This document shows, one piece after another, positions 8,120 through 15,965 of a DNA stretch of 21,633 nt (position 1 is the first letter of the stretch; each line of letters starts with the position of its first letter). The notes under the pieces were generated by a model. It had not been told where the DNA came from. It was given only the letters and a program-made list of their open reading frames with translations, and ran no database searches. Both the position numbers and the translations under genes were made by a program. The DNA is from an uncultured Eubacteriales bacterium (GTDB taxonomy: Bacteria > Bacillota > Clostridia > Oscillospirales > Acutalibacteraceae). The DNA lies in NCBI GenBank assembly GCA_958417225.1, contig CATZCM010000026.1:1-21633 (forward strand), given 5' to 3'.

Positions 8120-8821
8120 TTGTTTACGATAGAAGTTGCTGGACATAGATTTCAAATTGAGAATAAATATGACTTTATTCAAAGATTATGCCAAAAGTAT
8201 ATTGTTCCTAATTGCGATGCAAAATCTATTAGCGTTACGGATGAACAGATAAAGGCAGAGGATGCACGTGTAGAGGGTTATTCAGAAGATTATTTAGAAA
8301 GTCTTGCAGTTTACCGGAAAATATGTGATTTTTTAGTTTCTCATAATATAATCTTATTTCATTGTTCTGCGCTTATGATTGATGGAAAGGCTGTATTATT
8401 TACGGCACCAAGCGGGACAGGTAAATCTACACATGCTAGTTTATGGCGCAAACATTTTGGTGACAGAACAATGGTTATTAACGATGATAAACCTCTTGTG
8501 AAGATTGAAAATGGAATAGCAACCGTTTATGGTACGCCATGGTGTGGTAAACATGGACTAGAAAATAATATTGCAGCACCAGTTGATTCCATATTTATTT
8601 TATCGCAGGCGAAAGAAAACAGTGTAGAGAAAATAAGTCCTATGCAGGCGTATCCAATGCTATTAAATCAGACTTATCGACCTAAGCAAGATACTGAAAA
8701 AATGCGTAAAATTCTTACACTTGTGAATGAGTTTATTGTAATCACAAAACTTTATAATTTAAAGTGCAATATTTCAAATGAAGCAGTTTTAACTGCGTAT
8801 AATGCAATGAAAGGATGTTGA
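8120..8821 (+). CDS. HPr-kinase-like serine kinase (lasso-cluster type)
   Basis: The protein has 233 residues with a P-loop, APSGTGKST (96-104), a metal-binding pair NDDKP (121-125) and the segment GTPWCGKHGLENN (138-150) typical of HprK-related kinases of peptide clusters. True HprK has a larger N-terminal domain and acts on HPr; this one does not look like it. Homologues such as the paeninodin kinase phosphorylate a serine of a RiPP precursor, so a peptide substrate is the best guess. The start is TTG, eight bases after AGGAGGG (8106-8112), and an in-frame TAG at 8105 rules out a longer form. It is first in an operon with tightly packed followers, but the substrate is not identified. Confidence 0.85.
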   Translation: MFTIEVAGHRFQIENKYDFIQRLCQKYIVPNCDAKSISVTDEQIKAEDARVEGYSEDYLESLAVYRKICDFLVSHNIILFHCSALMIDGKAVLFTAPSGTGKSTHASLWRKHFGDRTMVINDDKPLVKIENGIATVYGTPWCGKHGLENNIAAPVDSIFILSQAKENSVEKISPMQAYPMLLNQTYRPKQDTEKMRKILTLVNEFIVITKLYNLKCNISNEAVLTAYNAMKGC

Positions 8822-9094
8822 ATGAAAATGAAACTAAAAGAGGGTTTTATAACTGATAAAACATGTGATGGATATGTTGCAGTTGCGACTGGAGAAGCTA
8901 GCAAAGTGTTTAATGGAATGATCAAAAATAATCCTACTGCGAATTTCTTGTTTGAACAATTGATGCAAGACACTACTGAGGATAAACTCGTTCAAGATTT
9001 GACTTCCAATTACGATGTTTCAGAAGAAGTTGCAAAATGTGATGTACATAATTTCATCACAAAACTAAGGGAGACAGGGTTACTCGATGAATAA
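8822..9094 (+). CDS. PqqD-like peptide-recognition protein
   Basis: This 90-residue protein fits the PqqD / RiPP recognition element fold: an N-terminal strand region (FITDKTCDGYVAVA, 9-22), then helices around NPTANFLFEQL and a C-terminal helix ending FITKLRETGLLDE. PqqD proteins bind the leader peptide of a precursor and present it to modifying enzymes. In lasso clusters the same unit is called B1. The ATG directly follows the kinase stop codon, with AAAGGA six bases upstream inside the kinase gene. Its own stop overlaps the next start by eight bases, so the three genes are very likely translated together. Confidence 0.85.
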   Translation: MKMKLKEGFITDKTCDGYVAVATGEASKVFNGMIKNNPTANFLFEQLMQDTTEDKLVQDLTSNYDVSEEVAKCDVHNFITKLRETGLLDE

Positions 9095-9527
9095 GTGCAC
9101 ATTAGAAGAGCAAATCAATCGTACTGGAAAATTGCTACAAACTACAGTTGGTAGTAGTATGGAACCTATGCTTAAAAATCGGCAAAATGTAGTTGCATTT
9201 GAGAAACCAACTGAGATTTTGAAAAAATATGATTTACCTCTTTATAAACGTCCAGATGGAAAGTATGTATTACATCGCATACTTAAAGTTAGAGAAAATG
9301 ATTATATTATTTGTGGTGATAATCGTTGCGAAAAAGAGATAGTTCCACATGATTGGGTAATCGGGGTAACGACGGGGTATTACAAAGATGGAAATTGGAT
9401 TTTAGTAACAGATAAAAATTATCAAAAGTACTTGAAAACACTTCCGTTTAGGCGAAAAAAAATCTGGATTAGGACGTTATACTATAGAGCAAAACGAAAG
9501 TTGAGGAACGTGATTCATGAAAAGTGA
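9087..9527 (+). CDS. S24/S26-family serine peptidase, no membrane anchor
   Basis: The 146-residue protein has the signal-peptidase-like motif GSSMEPML (22-29, nucleophile S24), LHRI (62-65, H63) and CGDNR (76-80, D78). A histidine after a hydrophobic strand in place of the usual catalytic lysine points to the Ser-His type seen in SipW and Sec11. No membrane segment is visible, so it probably acts in the cytoplasm or at the transporter. The C-terminal 30 residues are strongly basic (RRKKIWIR...RAKRKLR). It overlaps pqqD-like by 8 bases and the ABC gene by 11. Inference: it removes the leader of the peptide handled by this operon, in the place held by the B2 protease in lasso clusters. Confidence 0.8.
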   Translation: MNKCTLEEQINRTGKLLQTTVGSSMEPMLKNRQNVVAFEKPTEILKKYDLPLYKRPDGKYVLHRILKVRENDYIICGDNRCEKEIVPHDWVIGVTTGYYKDGNWILVTDKNYQKYLKTLPFRRKKIWIRTLYYRAKRKLRNVIHEK

Positions 9528-11175
9528 TTCTTCTTTAAAATGGTTGTTCGAAGTTTCTCAAAGTGATAAAGTGGGAATTTTTTGGTTGACTGTACTTAAT
9601 TCGTTGATTTCCATCAATACAGTGATTTTTGCGTTAGTGTTGAAAAATGTAATAGATGCGGCAACTATTTACGATAAGCACTCATTTATAAAAAATACGT
9701 TAATTTTTACTTGTATTATTTTACTTCATATTTTAATAGGAGCTTTCTGTCGTAGGATTGATGAGAAAACTCGATCTGGTATTGAAAATAAGTGTAAAAA
9801 GCGTGCGTATCAAGCAATTTTGACGCGAGACTATGCTATACTTGCTGCATTCCATACGGGGGAGTTGCAAAATAGGATGACTAATGATACTGTAGTGATT
9901 GCAGATGGAATGACGTCTATATTTCCTAGTGTAGTTGCAATGGTTGTTAAACTTGTGTGTGCGTCAATGGTTCTTTTTATGTTGGACGTTAGATTCGCTT
10001 TAGTGCTTTTTATTGGTGGTATAATTTTGATTTTTGTGACGTATTCCTTTCGACGGACCATGAAAAAATTACATAAGAGAGTTCAGTCTGTAGATGGGGA
10101 AGTTCGGTCGTATTTACAGGAAACTGTAGAAAATCTTTTTGTGATACGATCGTTTGGCAGTGAAGACAGGGCAGTTGGAATTGCAAGCGAAAAAATGAAT
10201 AATCATTTTGTTATTCGTATGAGGCGCAATTTGTTTTCTAATTTGTGTAATGTTGGATTTAGCGCTGTTATGAATGGTGGATATTTGTTTGGACTTGTGT
10301 GGTGTGGATTAGGGATTCTTAATGGTGTGATCTCTTATGGAATGTTAACTGCAGTTTTGCAGCTTGTAAATCAGATTCAACAGCCGTTTGCAAATATTAC
10401 GGGTTATCTTCCAAAGTATTATTCAATGCTTGCTTCAGCGGAACGTTTAATTGAATTGGAGAATTTGAAACCAGATGCGCAACAAGCAAAAATTACTGAA
10501 AATCAACGGGATTCTATTTATTCAAATTTGAACAGATTAGAATTGCTAAACGTAAGTTTTACATATCCACGCGGTGCAAAGGCTATTGTTAATGAAAGTT
10601 ACTTTATTAATAAGGGAAATTTTATTGCCATCACTGGCCAGTCTGGGATAGGTAAAAGTACTATATTAAAACTTTTGCTTGCAATGTATGAACCCGATTG
10701 TGGTAATCTGAATTTTGTTATGACTGATGGTTCGACTTTACCTATAACCGCCTCCACTAGACCAATGTTTGCATACGTACCACAAGGTAATTTTCTTATG
10801 TCTGGAACTATTGCTGAAACTGTTAGTTTCATGAACAGAAATGACATAAACTTGGATAGAGTGAAACTGGCTTGTAAAGTTGCTTGTGCAGATGAATTTA
10901 TTAGTGAACTTCAAAATGGATATGATACAGTTTTGGGTGAAAAAGGTTTGGGGCTTTCTGAGGGGCAGATTCAACGTATTGCTGTTGCAAGAGCAATTTA
11001 TTTTGATGCTCCTATATTGCTACTGGATGAGGCAACCTCTGCTCTGGATGAGATTACTGAACGAATTTTACTTGAAAATCTGCGCAATATGACAGATAAA
11101 ACAGTGATTATTGTTACGCACAAAAAGGCTGCTTTTGATGTTTGTGATAAAATTATTTGCTTTGAGAAAAGATGA
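9517..11175 (+). CDS. ABC exporter, fused permease and ATPase
   Basis: This 552-residue half-transporter would work as a dimer in the cytoplasmic membrane. Residues 1-310 form the membrane domain, with hydrophobic segments near 20-45, 60-80, 135-175 and 245-285. The nucleotide-binding domain has Walker A GQSGIGKST (374-382), the Q-loop YVPQG (Q423), signature LSEGQ (480-484), Walker B LLLDEAT (D504, E505) and H-loop H535. There is no C39 peptidase domain, which agrees with a separate peptidase gene just upstream. GAGGAA lies 9-10 bases before the ATG. The likely cargo is the modified peptide of this operon, by analogy with lasso transporters (D proteins). Confidence 0.9.
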   Translation: MKSDSSLKWLFEVSQSDKVGIFWLTVLNSLISINTVIFALVLKNVIDAATIYDKHSFIKNTLIFTCIILLHILIGAFCRRIDEKTRSGIENKCKKRAYQAILTRDYAILAAFHTGELQNRMTNDTVVIADGMTSIFPSVVAMVVKLVCASMVLFMLDVRFALVLFIGGIILIFVTYSFRRTMKKLHKRVQSVDGEVRSYLQETVENLFVIRSFGSEDRAVGIASEKMNNHFVIRMRRNLFSNLCNVGFSAVMNGGYLFGLVWCGLGILNGVISYGMLTAVLQLVNQIQQPFANITGYLPKYYSMLASAERLIELENLKPDAQQAKITENQRDSIYSNLNRLELLNVSFTYPRGAKAIVNESYFINKGNFIAITGQSGIGKSTILKLLLAMYEPDCGNLNFVMTDGSTLPITASTRPMFAYVPQGNFLMSGTIAETVSFMNRNDINLDRVKLACKVACADEFISELQNGYDTVLGEKGLGLSEGQIQRIAVARAIYFDAPILLLDEATSALDEITERILLENLRNMTDKTVIIVTHKKAAFDVCDKIICFEKR

Positions 11176-11617
11176 AATGGATTGATTTTTTGTGGTTTAG
11201 ACTTATGCAGAAAAGTATTTGATGATGAAATTTCCGTTAGTGCTTCAATTTGCAATATAACATTGTAGGAATGAAATAACGATAAAGACTATGTGCTCAT
11301 TTTGTTCAAAGTATGCCGAATATTCAAACCAGCAAATTTGTGAGTGCATATAAAAATGTAAGCAGTGGACTATTGGAAAAAGGTTTTTCACCAATAAAGT
11401 AGAAGTTGTGAAAAGAATATTTTGGTAGTTAGGGTTTTTGTTTGTTTATGGAGTATCATAACAAAGATGCGAATGCCACAATAAGTATTAGAAGTAAGGT
11501 TGTGCGATTTGTAAACACAAATAAGTACATAAAACTATAAAACACAAAGATTGATCACATTTATGCTTGGTATGGCAGTGATGTCGTTTTAGAATCTTTA
11601 AGTGGGGAGGATGCTAC
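11176..11617 (+). other. 442-base gap inside the RiPP-like operon
   Basis: The gap contrasts with the overlapping genes before it. It holds three short + frames that cannot be confirmed: 16 codons from an ATG overlapping the ABC stop (11172-11222); 20 codons with four cysteines, C-x2-C and C-x-C (11291-11353); and 30 codons, basic towards its end (11448-11540). None has a good ribosome binding site. An imperfect hairpin, TTGG...CCAA (11373-11394), has no T tract, and no clear promoter or terminator was found. A precursor-peptide gene or the remains of a lost gene are both possible. Confidence 0.5.
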
Positions 11618-12724
11618 ATGACAAGAGAACAATATGTTATACATTTATTGAAATGTGCGTTGTTAGGGTTACAACCGCAAGAAAAACCTGAGATAATTAG
11701 CTTTGATGAAATATTTTCCTTTTCTAAGGCTCATATGATTGCAAATACAATTTGGTATAGCATAGATAAACTTAATGTCAAACCAGATGAAAAACTATGG
11801 AATGAGTGGACAGAATTTAAAAATCATGCTATAGTAAAGGATATAAAACAACGTAATGAATATAAAAATATAATTTCAGCTATTGATAAGGCTAAAATTC
11901 CGTGTGTGCCGGTTAAAGGTATTTTCTTAAAAAAATATTATCCTCGTACAGAATTTCGAACTATGTCAGATATTGATATTTATGTTGATGAAAAGAACAT
12001 TCCAAAAATTAAGGAAATTTTACTTTCACTTGGTTTTACATGTGAAAGTGAAGGAATGTGTCATCACGATGCGTTTATGAAACCTCCTGTTATGGATGTG
12101 GAAATTCATAGGGAGCTTATATCGGAAAATCTAAAGGAATTAAATGCGTACTATAAAGATGTTTTTTCGAAAACGAGGTTAGTGGACGGATATCAGTATG
12201 TGCATGAAATGAATGAAGAAGAGTTTTATATTTATGTTCTTGCACATTTTTATAAACATTATAAAGCGGGTGGAAGTGGTATTAGATCTGTGATGGATAT
12301 GTACGTATTGAACAATAGCTTATATGATAGTCTTGATAAGGAAAGTCTTAATTTAAAATTAAAACAGCTTAAGATGAGAGACTTCCGAGATAAAATTACT
12401 GATTTATCTCAGTGGTGGTTTGGGGATGGTCATGAAACTAAAGAACTTCAAACTATTGCTTCATATATTTTAAGTAGTGGCACGTATGGTACTGTTGCGA
12501 ATCATGTGAATAATCAAATAAATGAATTTGGTAGATTCGGTTTTATCTTATATAATGTATTTCTCCCATATGATATCATGAAATATAGATATCATATTTT
12601 GAAAAGGGTTCCGGTATTACTACCTTTCTGTTGGATAATAAGATGGGGGAGAGGTATTCTTACTAAACAGGACGTGATTAAATATAAACTGAAGTCCGTC
12701 TTCTATAAAGAGGGTATGCGGTAA
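11618..12724 (+). CDS. NTP_transf_5-type nucleotidyltransferase
   Basis: The 368-residue protein shows the features of this family: VPVKGIFLKKYYPR (97-110), the metal-binding D118-I-D120 in RTMSDIDIYVDE, and the third acidic position in DVEIHREL (160-167). Related genes in lasso clusters act after the kinase; the pseudomycoidin one is reported to attach a sugar to the phosphorylated peptide. Such a tailoring step on the peptide of this operon is inferred. GGGGAGG (11604-11610) lies seven bases before the ATG. The C-terminal third is helical in character and unassigned. It is separated from the ABC gene by 442 bases but keeps the same direction. Confidence 0.85.
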   Translation: MTREQYVIHLLKCALLGLQPQEKPEIISFDEIFSFSKAHMIANTIWYSIDKLNVKPDEKLWNEWTEFKNHAIVKDIKQRNEYKNIISAIDKAKIPCVPVKGIFLKKYYPRTEFRTMSDIDIYVDEKNIPKIKEILLSLGFTCESEGMCHHDAFMKPPVMDVEIHRELISENLKELNAYYKDVFSKTRLVDGYQYVHEMNEEEFYIYVLAHFYKHYKAGGSGIRSVMDMYVLNNSLYDSLDKESLNLKLKQLKMRDFRDKITDLSQWWFGDGHETKELQTIASYILSSGTYGTVANHVNNQINEFGRFGFILYNVFLPYDIMKYRYHILKRVPVLLPFCWIIRWGRGILTKQDVIKYKLKSVFYKEGMR

Positions 12725-12764
12725 TTTTTTTGATATAAATTTAGCACTGAAAAGAGGTGATCGT

Positions 12765-15230
12765 ATGAATGTATTTTTGCAGCTGTCTTTAATGGCGCTT
12801 GTACCATCAATTTTTTCTGTAATTATATATATGTCTGAAGTTACACGATTTTTTCGTCGTATGGAGTATATGCAAAAACAACTTTTATTTGGATTTGCGT
12901 TTGGTGTACTAGCAATCCTAGGGACTGAGGTTGGTGTGAAAATTGATGGTGCGATTCTAAATGTTCGTGATACTGCACCACTTTGTGCGGGGCTTCTTTT
13001 TGGGGCTCCAGCGGGTATTATTTCTGGGTTAATTGGTGGTGTTGAACGCTGGTTTGCTGTTCTTTGGGGGGCAGGGGAATACACGCGTCTTGCTTGTTCT
13101 GTTTCTACTGTTTTTGCAGGATTTATTAGTGCTTTTTTACGTAAGTTTATGTTTGATAATAAAAAACCAACTTGGTATTATAGTTATATAGTTGGGGTTA
13201 TAGTTGAAGTAATTCACATGTTAATGATATTTATTACAAACATGTCCGATGTACGTACAGCATTTGAATTTGTGCGTATTTGTTCTGTACCAATGATTTC
13301 TATTAATAGTGCGTCTATTATGGTTACAACCTTAATTATTACATTTATAAGCAGAAAATATCGGCGATCTAATAAGCGTACGCAAAGAAAAATTTCTCAG
13401 ACTTTTCAACGATGGTTGCTTTTATGTGTTTCAATAGGGTTTTTCTTTACGATGCTGTTTACGTGGAAGCTCCAAACTAGGCTTTCAGAAACTGATACAT
13501 ACGATCTTGCAAAACTTAATATTGAGGATGTGCGTCAGGATATCAAAGATGCTTCAAATAGAAATTTGTTATTACTTACACAGAGAGTTGCAAAAGAAGT
13601 TAATGAGTCAGGAGACATAACTTCAAATAAACTTAACTATCTTGCAAGTAAATACGATGTTGCAGAGATTAATGTCATAGATGAAAACGGCATTATAATT
13701 TCAACAACATATGGAGGATTTCTTTATTACAATATGCGCGAGGGTGAACAAGCATCGGAATTTATGGTGCTGTTGGATAGTGATACGAAAGAGTATGTGC
13801 AAGAGTATATGCCGACTTCATCCAATCCGGATCTTTTGAGAAAATATGCTGGTGTTGTGCTTGATAGAGGTGGATTTATACAAGTGGCTTATGATGCTAA
13901 ACGCTTTCAAAAGGACATAGATGACGAAGTGATCGGTGTAACACATAATCGTCATGTTGGAGAAAATGGATACATCATAATTGTAGATACGAATGGGAAT
14001 ATTGTTAGTGATCGCCTTTTAGGAGAAGGACAGAATTTAATTGTTACGGGGATTTATATTGATGATACTAAAATGTCTGAGAATGAGCCTTTTAAAGCGA
14101 AAGTTTACGGTACGAATTCTTATTGCTTGTATGTTGTTTCTGAGGGGTATTATATTATAGCAGTTATTCCGTACACAGAGGCGTTTTTTTCAAGAGATAT
14201 GTCGGTGTATGTGACAGTATTTATGGATTTTGTGATTTTTGGAATATTGTTTATTTGGGTTTACTTGCTTATAAAAAAGCTGATTGTTGAAAACATAAGT
14301 AGAGTTAATCGCTCGCTTGCACAGATAACAGAGGGAAATTTGGAGGTCACAGTCAACGTGAGATCTAATGAAGAATTTGCGTCATTGTCTGACGATATAA
14401 ATTCTACTGTTGTAACTCTAAAACATTACATAACTGAAGCAGCAGCACGTATAGATAAGGAACTTGAATTCGCAAAAGAAATACAGCATTCAGCGCTTCC
14501 AACTATTACTCCGTCGTATTCAAAAATTTCAAGTTTTGACATCTTTGCGTCAATGTACACAGCTAAAGAGGTTGGTGGAGATTTTTATGATTTTTACTTT
14601 ATAGATAAAAATCGGCTTGCATTTCTTATAGCCGATGTTTCTGGTAAAGGAATTCCTGCGGCTATGTTTATGATGACTTCTAAAACACTTCTTAAAGATT
14701 ATTTGGAGTCTGGGAAAAGTGTAAATGATGTGTTAACTATTGTAAATAAGAGACTTTGTGAAAAGAACAGTACAGGAATGTTTGTGACTGCGTGGATGGG
14801 AGTAATTAATTTGAATACCGGACTTGTTGAGTATTCAAATGCAGGTCATAATCCACCACTTGTGCGTAGCAAGAATGGAGAATTTGAATATATTGATACA
14901 AGTGCAGATTTTATATTAGCTGGCATGGATGATGTGGAATATTCCAAGAATGAATTGCAACTTTCCCCTGGAGATGAAATTTTTCTTTATACCGATGGGG
15001 TAACTGAAGCGACAGATGCGAATAAGCAGTTATATGGGGAAAAAAGATTATTGGAATTTTTAAATACATTACATGGAATTTCTGCACAAGAGATGTGTGA
15101 TGCAGTGAAAGCAGATGTAGATGAATTTGTAAAGGATGCACCGCAGTTTGATGATATTACAATTCTTTGCTTAAAGTATAATGGAACAGATAAAAATGTA
15201 GAATTTGATAAAGAAAATCCAGAAAAATAA
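12765..15230 (+). CDS. LytS-like membrane sensor with SpoIIE-type phosphatase
   Basis: The 821-residue protein has several parts. Residues 1-200 form a hydrophobic 5TM-5TMR_LYT-like domain with DTAPLCAGLLFGAPAGIISG (69-88). A membrane segment (217-234) leads to an extracellular Cache-like region (about 240-475) and a further membrane segment (482-504). A HAMP domain (about 505-557) and a PP2C/SpoIIE domain follow. Phosphatase metal residues are present: GGDFYDF (D606), ADVSGKG (D624), YTDGVTEA (D744) and FDDIT (D796, D797). Such proteins dephosphorylate serine or threonine on partners, often anti-anti-sigma factors, in response to an outside signal. No anti-sigma partner is nearby. It is not sporulation SpoIIE, which has a different membrane part. 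GAGGTGATC precedes the ATG. It starts 40 bases after the nucleotidyltransferase gene, so co-transcription is likely. Confidence 0.88.
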   Translation: MNVFLQLSLMALVPSIFSVIIYMSEVTRFFRRMEYMQKQLLFGFAFGVLAILGTEVGVKIDGAILNVRDTAPLCAGLLFGAPAGIISGLIGGVERWFAVLWGAGEYTRLACSVSTVFAGFISAFLRKFMFDNKKPTWYYSYIVGVIVEVIHMLMIFITNMSDVRTAFEFVRICSVPMISINSASIMVTTLIITFISRKYRRSNKRTQRKISQTFQRWLLLCVSIGFFFTMLFTWKLQTRLSETDTYDLAKLNIEDVRQDIKDASNRNLLLLTQRVAKEVNESGDITSNKLNYLASKYDVAEINVIDENGIIISTTYGGFLYYNMREGEQASEFMVLLDSDTKEYVQEYMPTSSNPDLLRKYAGVVLDRGGFIQVAYDAKRFQKDIDDEVIGVTHNRHVGENGYIIIVDTNGNIVSDRLLGEGQNLIVTGIYIDDTKMSENEPFKAKVYGTNSYCLYVVSEGYYIIAVIPYTEAFFSRDMSVYVTVFMDFVIFGILFIWVYLLIKKLIVENISRVNRSLAQITEGNLEVTVNVRSNEEFASLSDDINSTVVTLKHYITEAAARIDKELEFAKEIQHSALPTITPSYSKISSFDIFASMYTAKEVGGDFYDFYFIDKNRLAFLIADVSGKGIPAAMFMMTSKTLLKDYLESGKSVNDVLTIVNKRLCEKNSTGMFVTAWMGVINLNTGLVEYSNAGHNPPLVRSKNGEFEYIDTSADFILAGMDDVEYSKNELQLSPGDEIFLYTDGVTEATDANKQLYGEKRLLEFLNTLHGISAQEMCDAVKADVDEFVKDAPQFDDITILCLKYNGTDKNVEFDKENPEK

Positions 15231-15328
15231 TAAGTTAATTTTATTATACTTTATTTCAATAAATATGATTAAATTCTTTTTGCGAAAAACATAAAATAGT
15301 TAAAAATTCTTATGTGTATGAGAAAAAG

Positions 15329-15377
15329 ACTTGTATGTCTCGGATATGTTAAAATGTCTGTAGAGTACAAGTTTTTT
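15329..15377 (+). terminator. possible terminator after the phosphatase gene
   Basis: Arms ACTTGTA (15329-15335) and TACAAGT (15366-15372) pair perfectly and are followed by T residues to 15377. The 30-base loop is long for an intrinsic terminator, so the call is tentative. Confidence 0.45.
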
Positions 15378-15662
15378 GCTTTGTGTTTATTGTTTAGTAT
15401 TCAGGGTTGTAATTATGTTTGGAGATTTTATTGATACTAACTTAGGTTTATAGGTGTCGTGTTAAAATCTATGATTTTTTTTTAGAATTTAATAGATGGA
15501 TGTATTTGCCTATGCAAGAAAACTAATTTTTATCTGTTGTTTAGACATTTGTCAATTGTGGTCTGTTATTAAAAATAATTAGCTTTTTTTAACTGACAGA
15601 ATTATAATTTTAGTGTAGCTCTTAGCATTAGTGTAGAAATTGCACATTATATTTATTTATAC

Positions 15663-15692
15663 TTGACTTTTATCATATGTATCGGTTATAAT
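15663..15692 (+). promoter_or_regulatory. probable promoter of the alkylsulfatase gene
   Basis: The -35 TTGACT (15663-15668), an 18-base spacer and a consensus -10 TATAAT (15687-15692) make a good sigma-A promoter. It would give an untranslated leader of roughly 265 bases. Confidence 0.6.
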
Positions 15693-15965
15693 TGTCATAA
15701 AAGTAATTTATTACAGTGACTGAAATGCGATTTTAATGTGTATTTTAGTGTATTAAGAAAAATATTTTCTGCGATACTATGCATATATTAAAATATTTGC
15801 AGTAGTGGTTTGAAGTAGCATACATTTTAACAGTTGTTTACTGGTGTGATGTTATTTCATAATAGGTTTGGTGTAGTGCACATAAAATAGTAAGCGCAGT
15901 AAATAATAAAAATCAGTGTGGTTACTGTATAATTTACTTATTTAATTGGAGGAGGCGCATATATC

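Larger units (their letters stand above)
15231..15965. other. 735-base gene-free region
   Basis: This very A+T-rich stretch has frequent stops in all frames and no convincing gene. It holds a possible terminator for the phosphatase gene (15329-15377), a promoter candidate (15663-15692) and a leader of about 265 bases for the alkylsulfatase gene. The leader contains a perfect 9-base inverted repeat, AAATATTTT/AAAATATTT, near 15760-15800. A TATAAT at 15928-15933 lacks a -35 and is not called as a promoter. Confidence 0.5.

Noticed and set aside
8120..8821. True HPr kinase/phosphorylase of carbon catabolite control
   Set aside because: It is shorter than HprK, lacks its N-terminal domain, and sits with PqqD-like, peptidase and exporter genes.
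12765..15230. Sporulation phosphatase SpoIIE
   Set aside because: The membrane part is LytS-like with an extracellular Cache-like region and HAMP domain, not the ten-segment membrane domain of SpoIIE.
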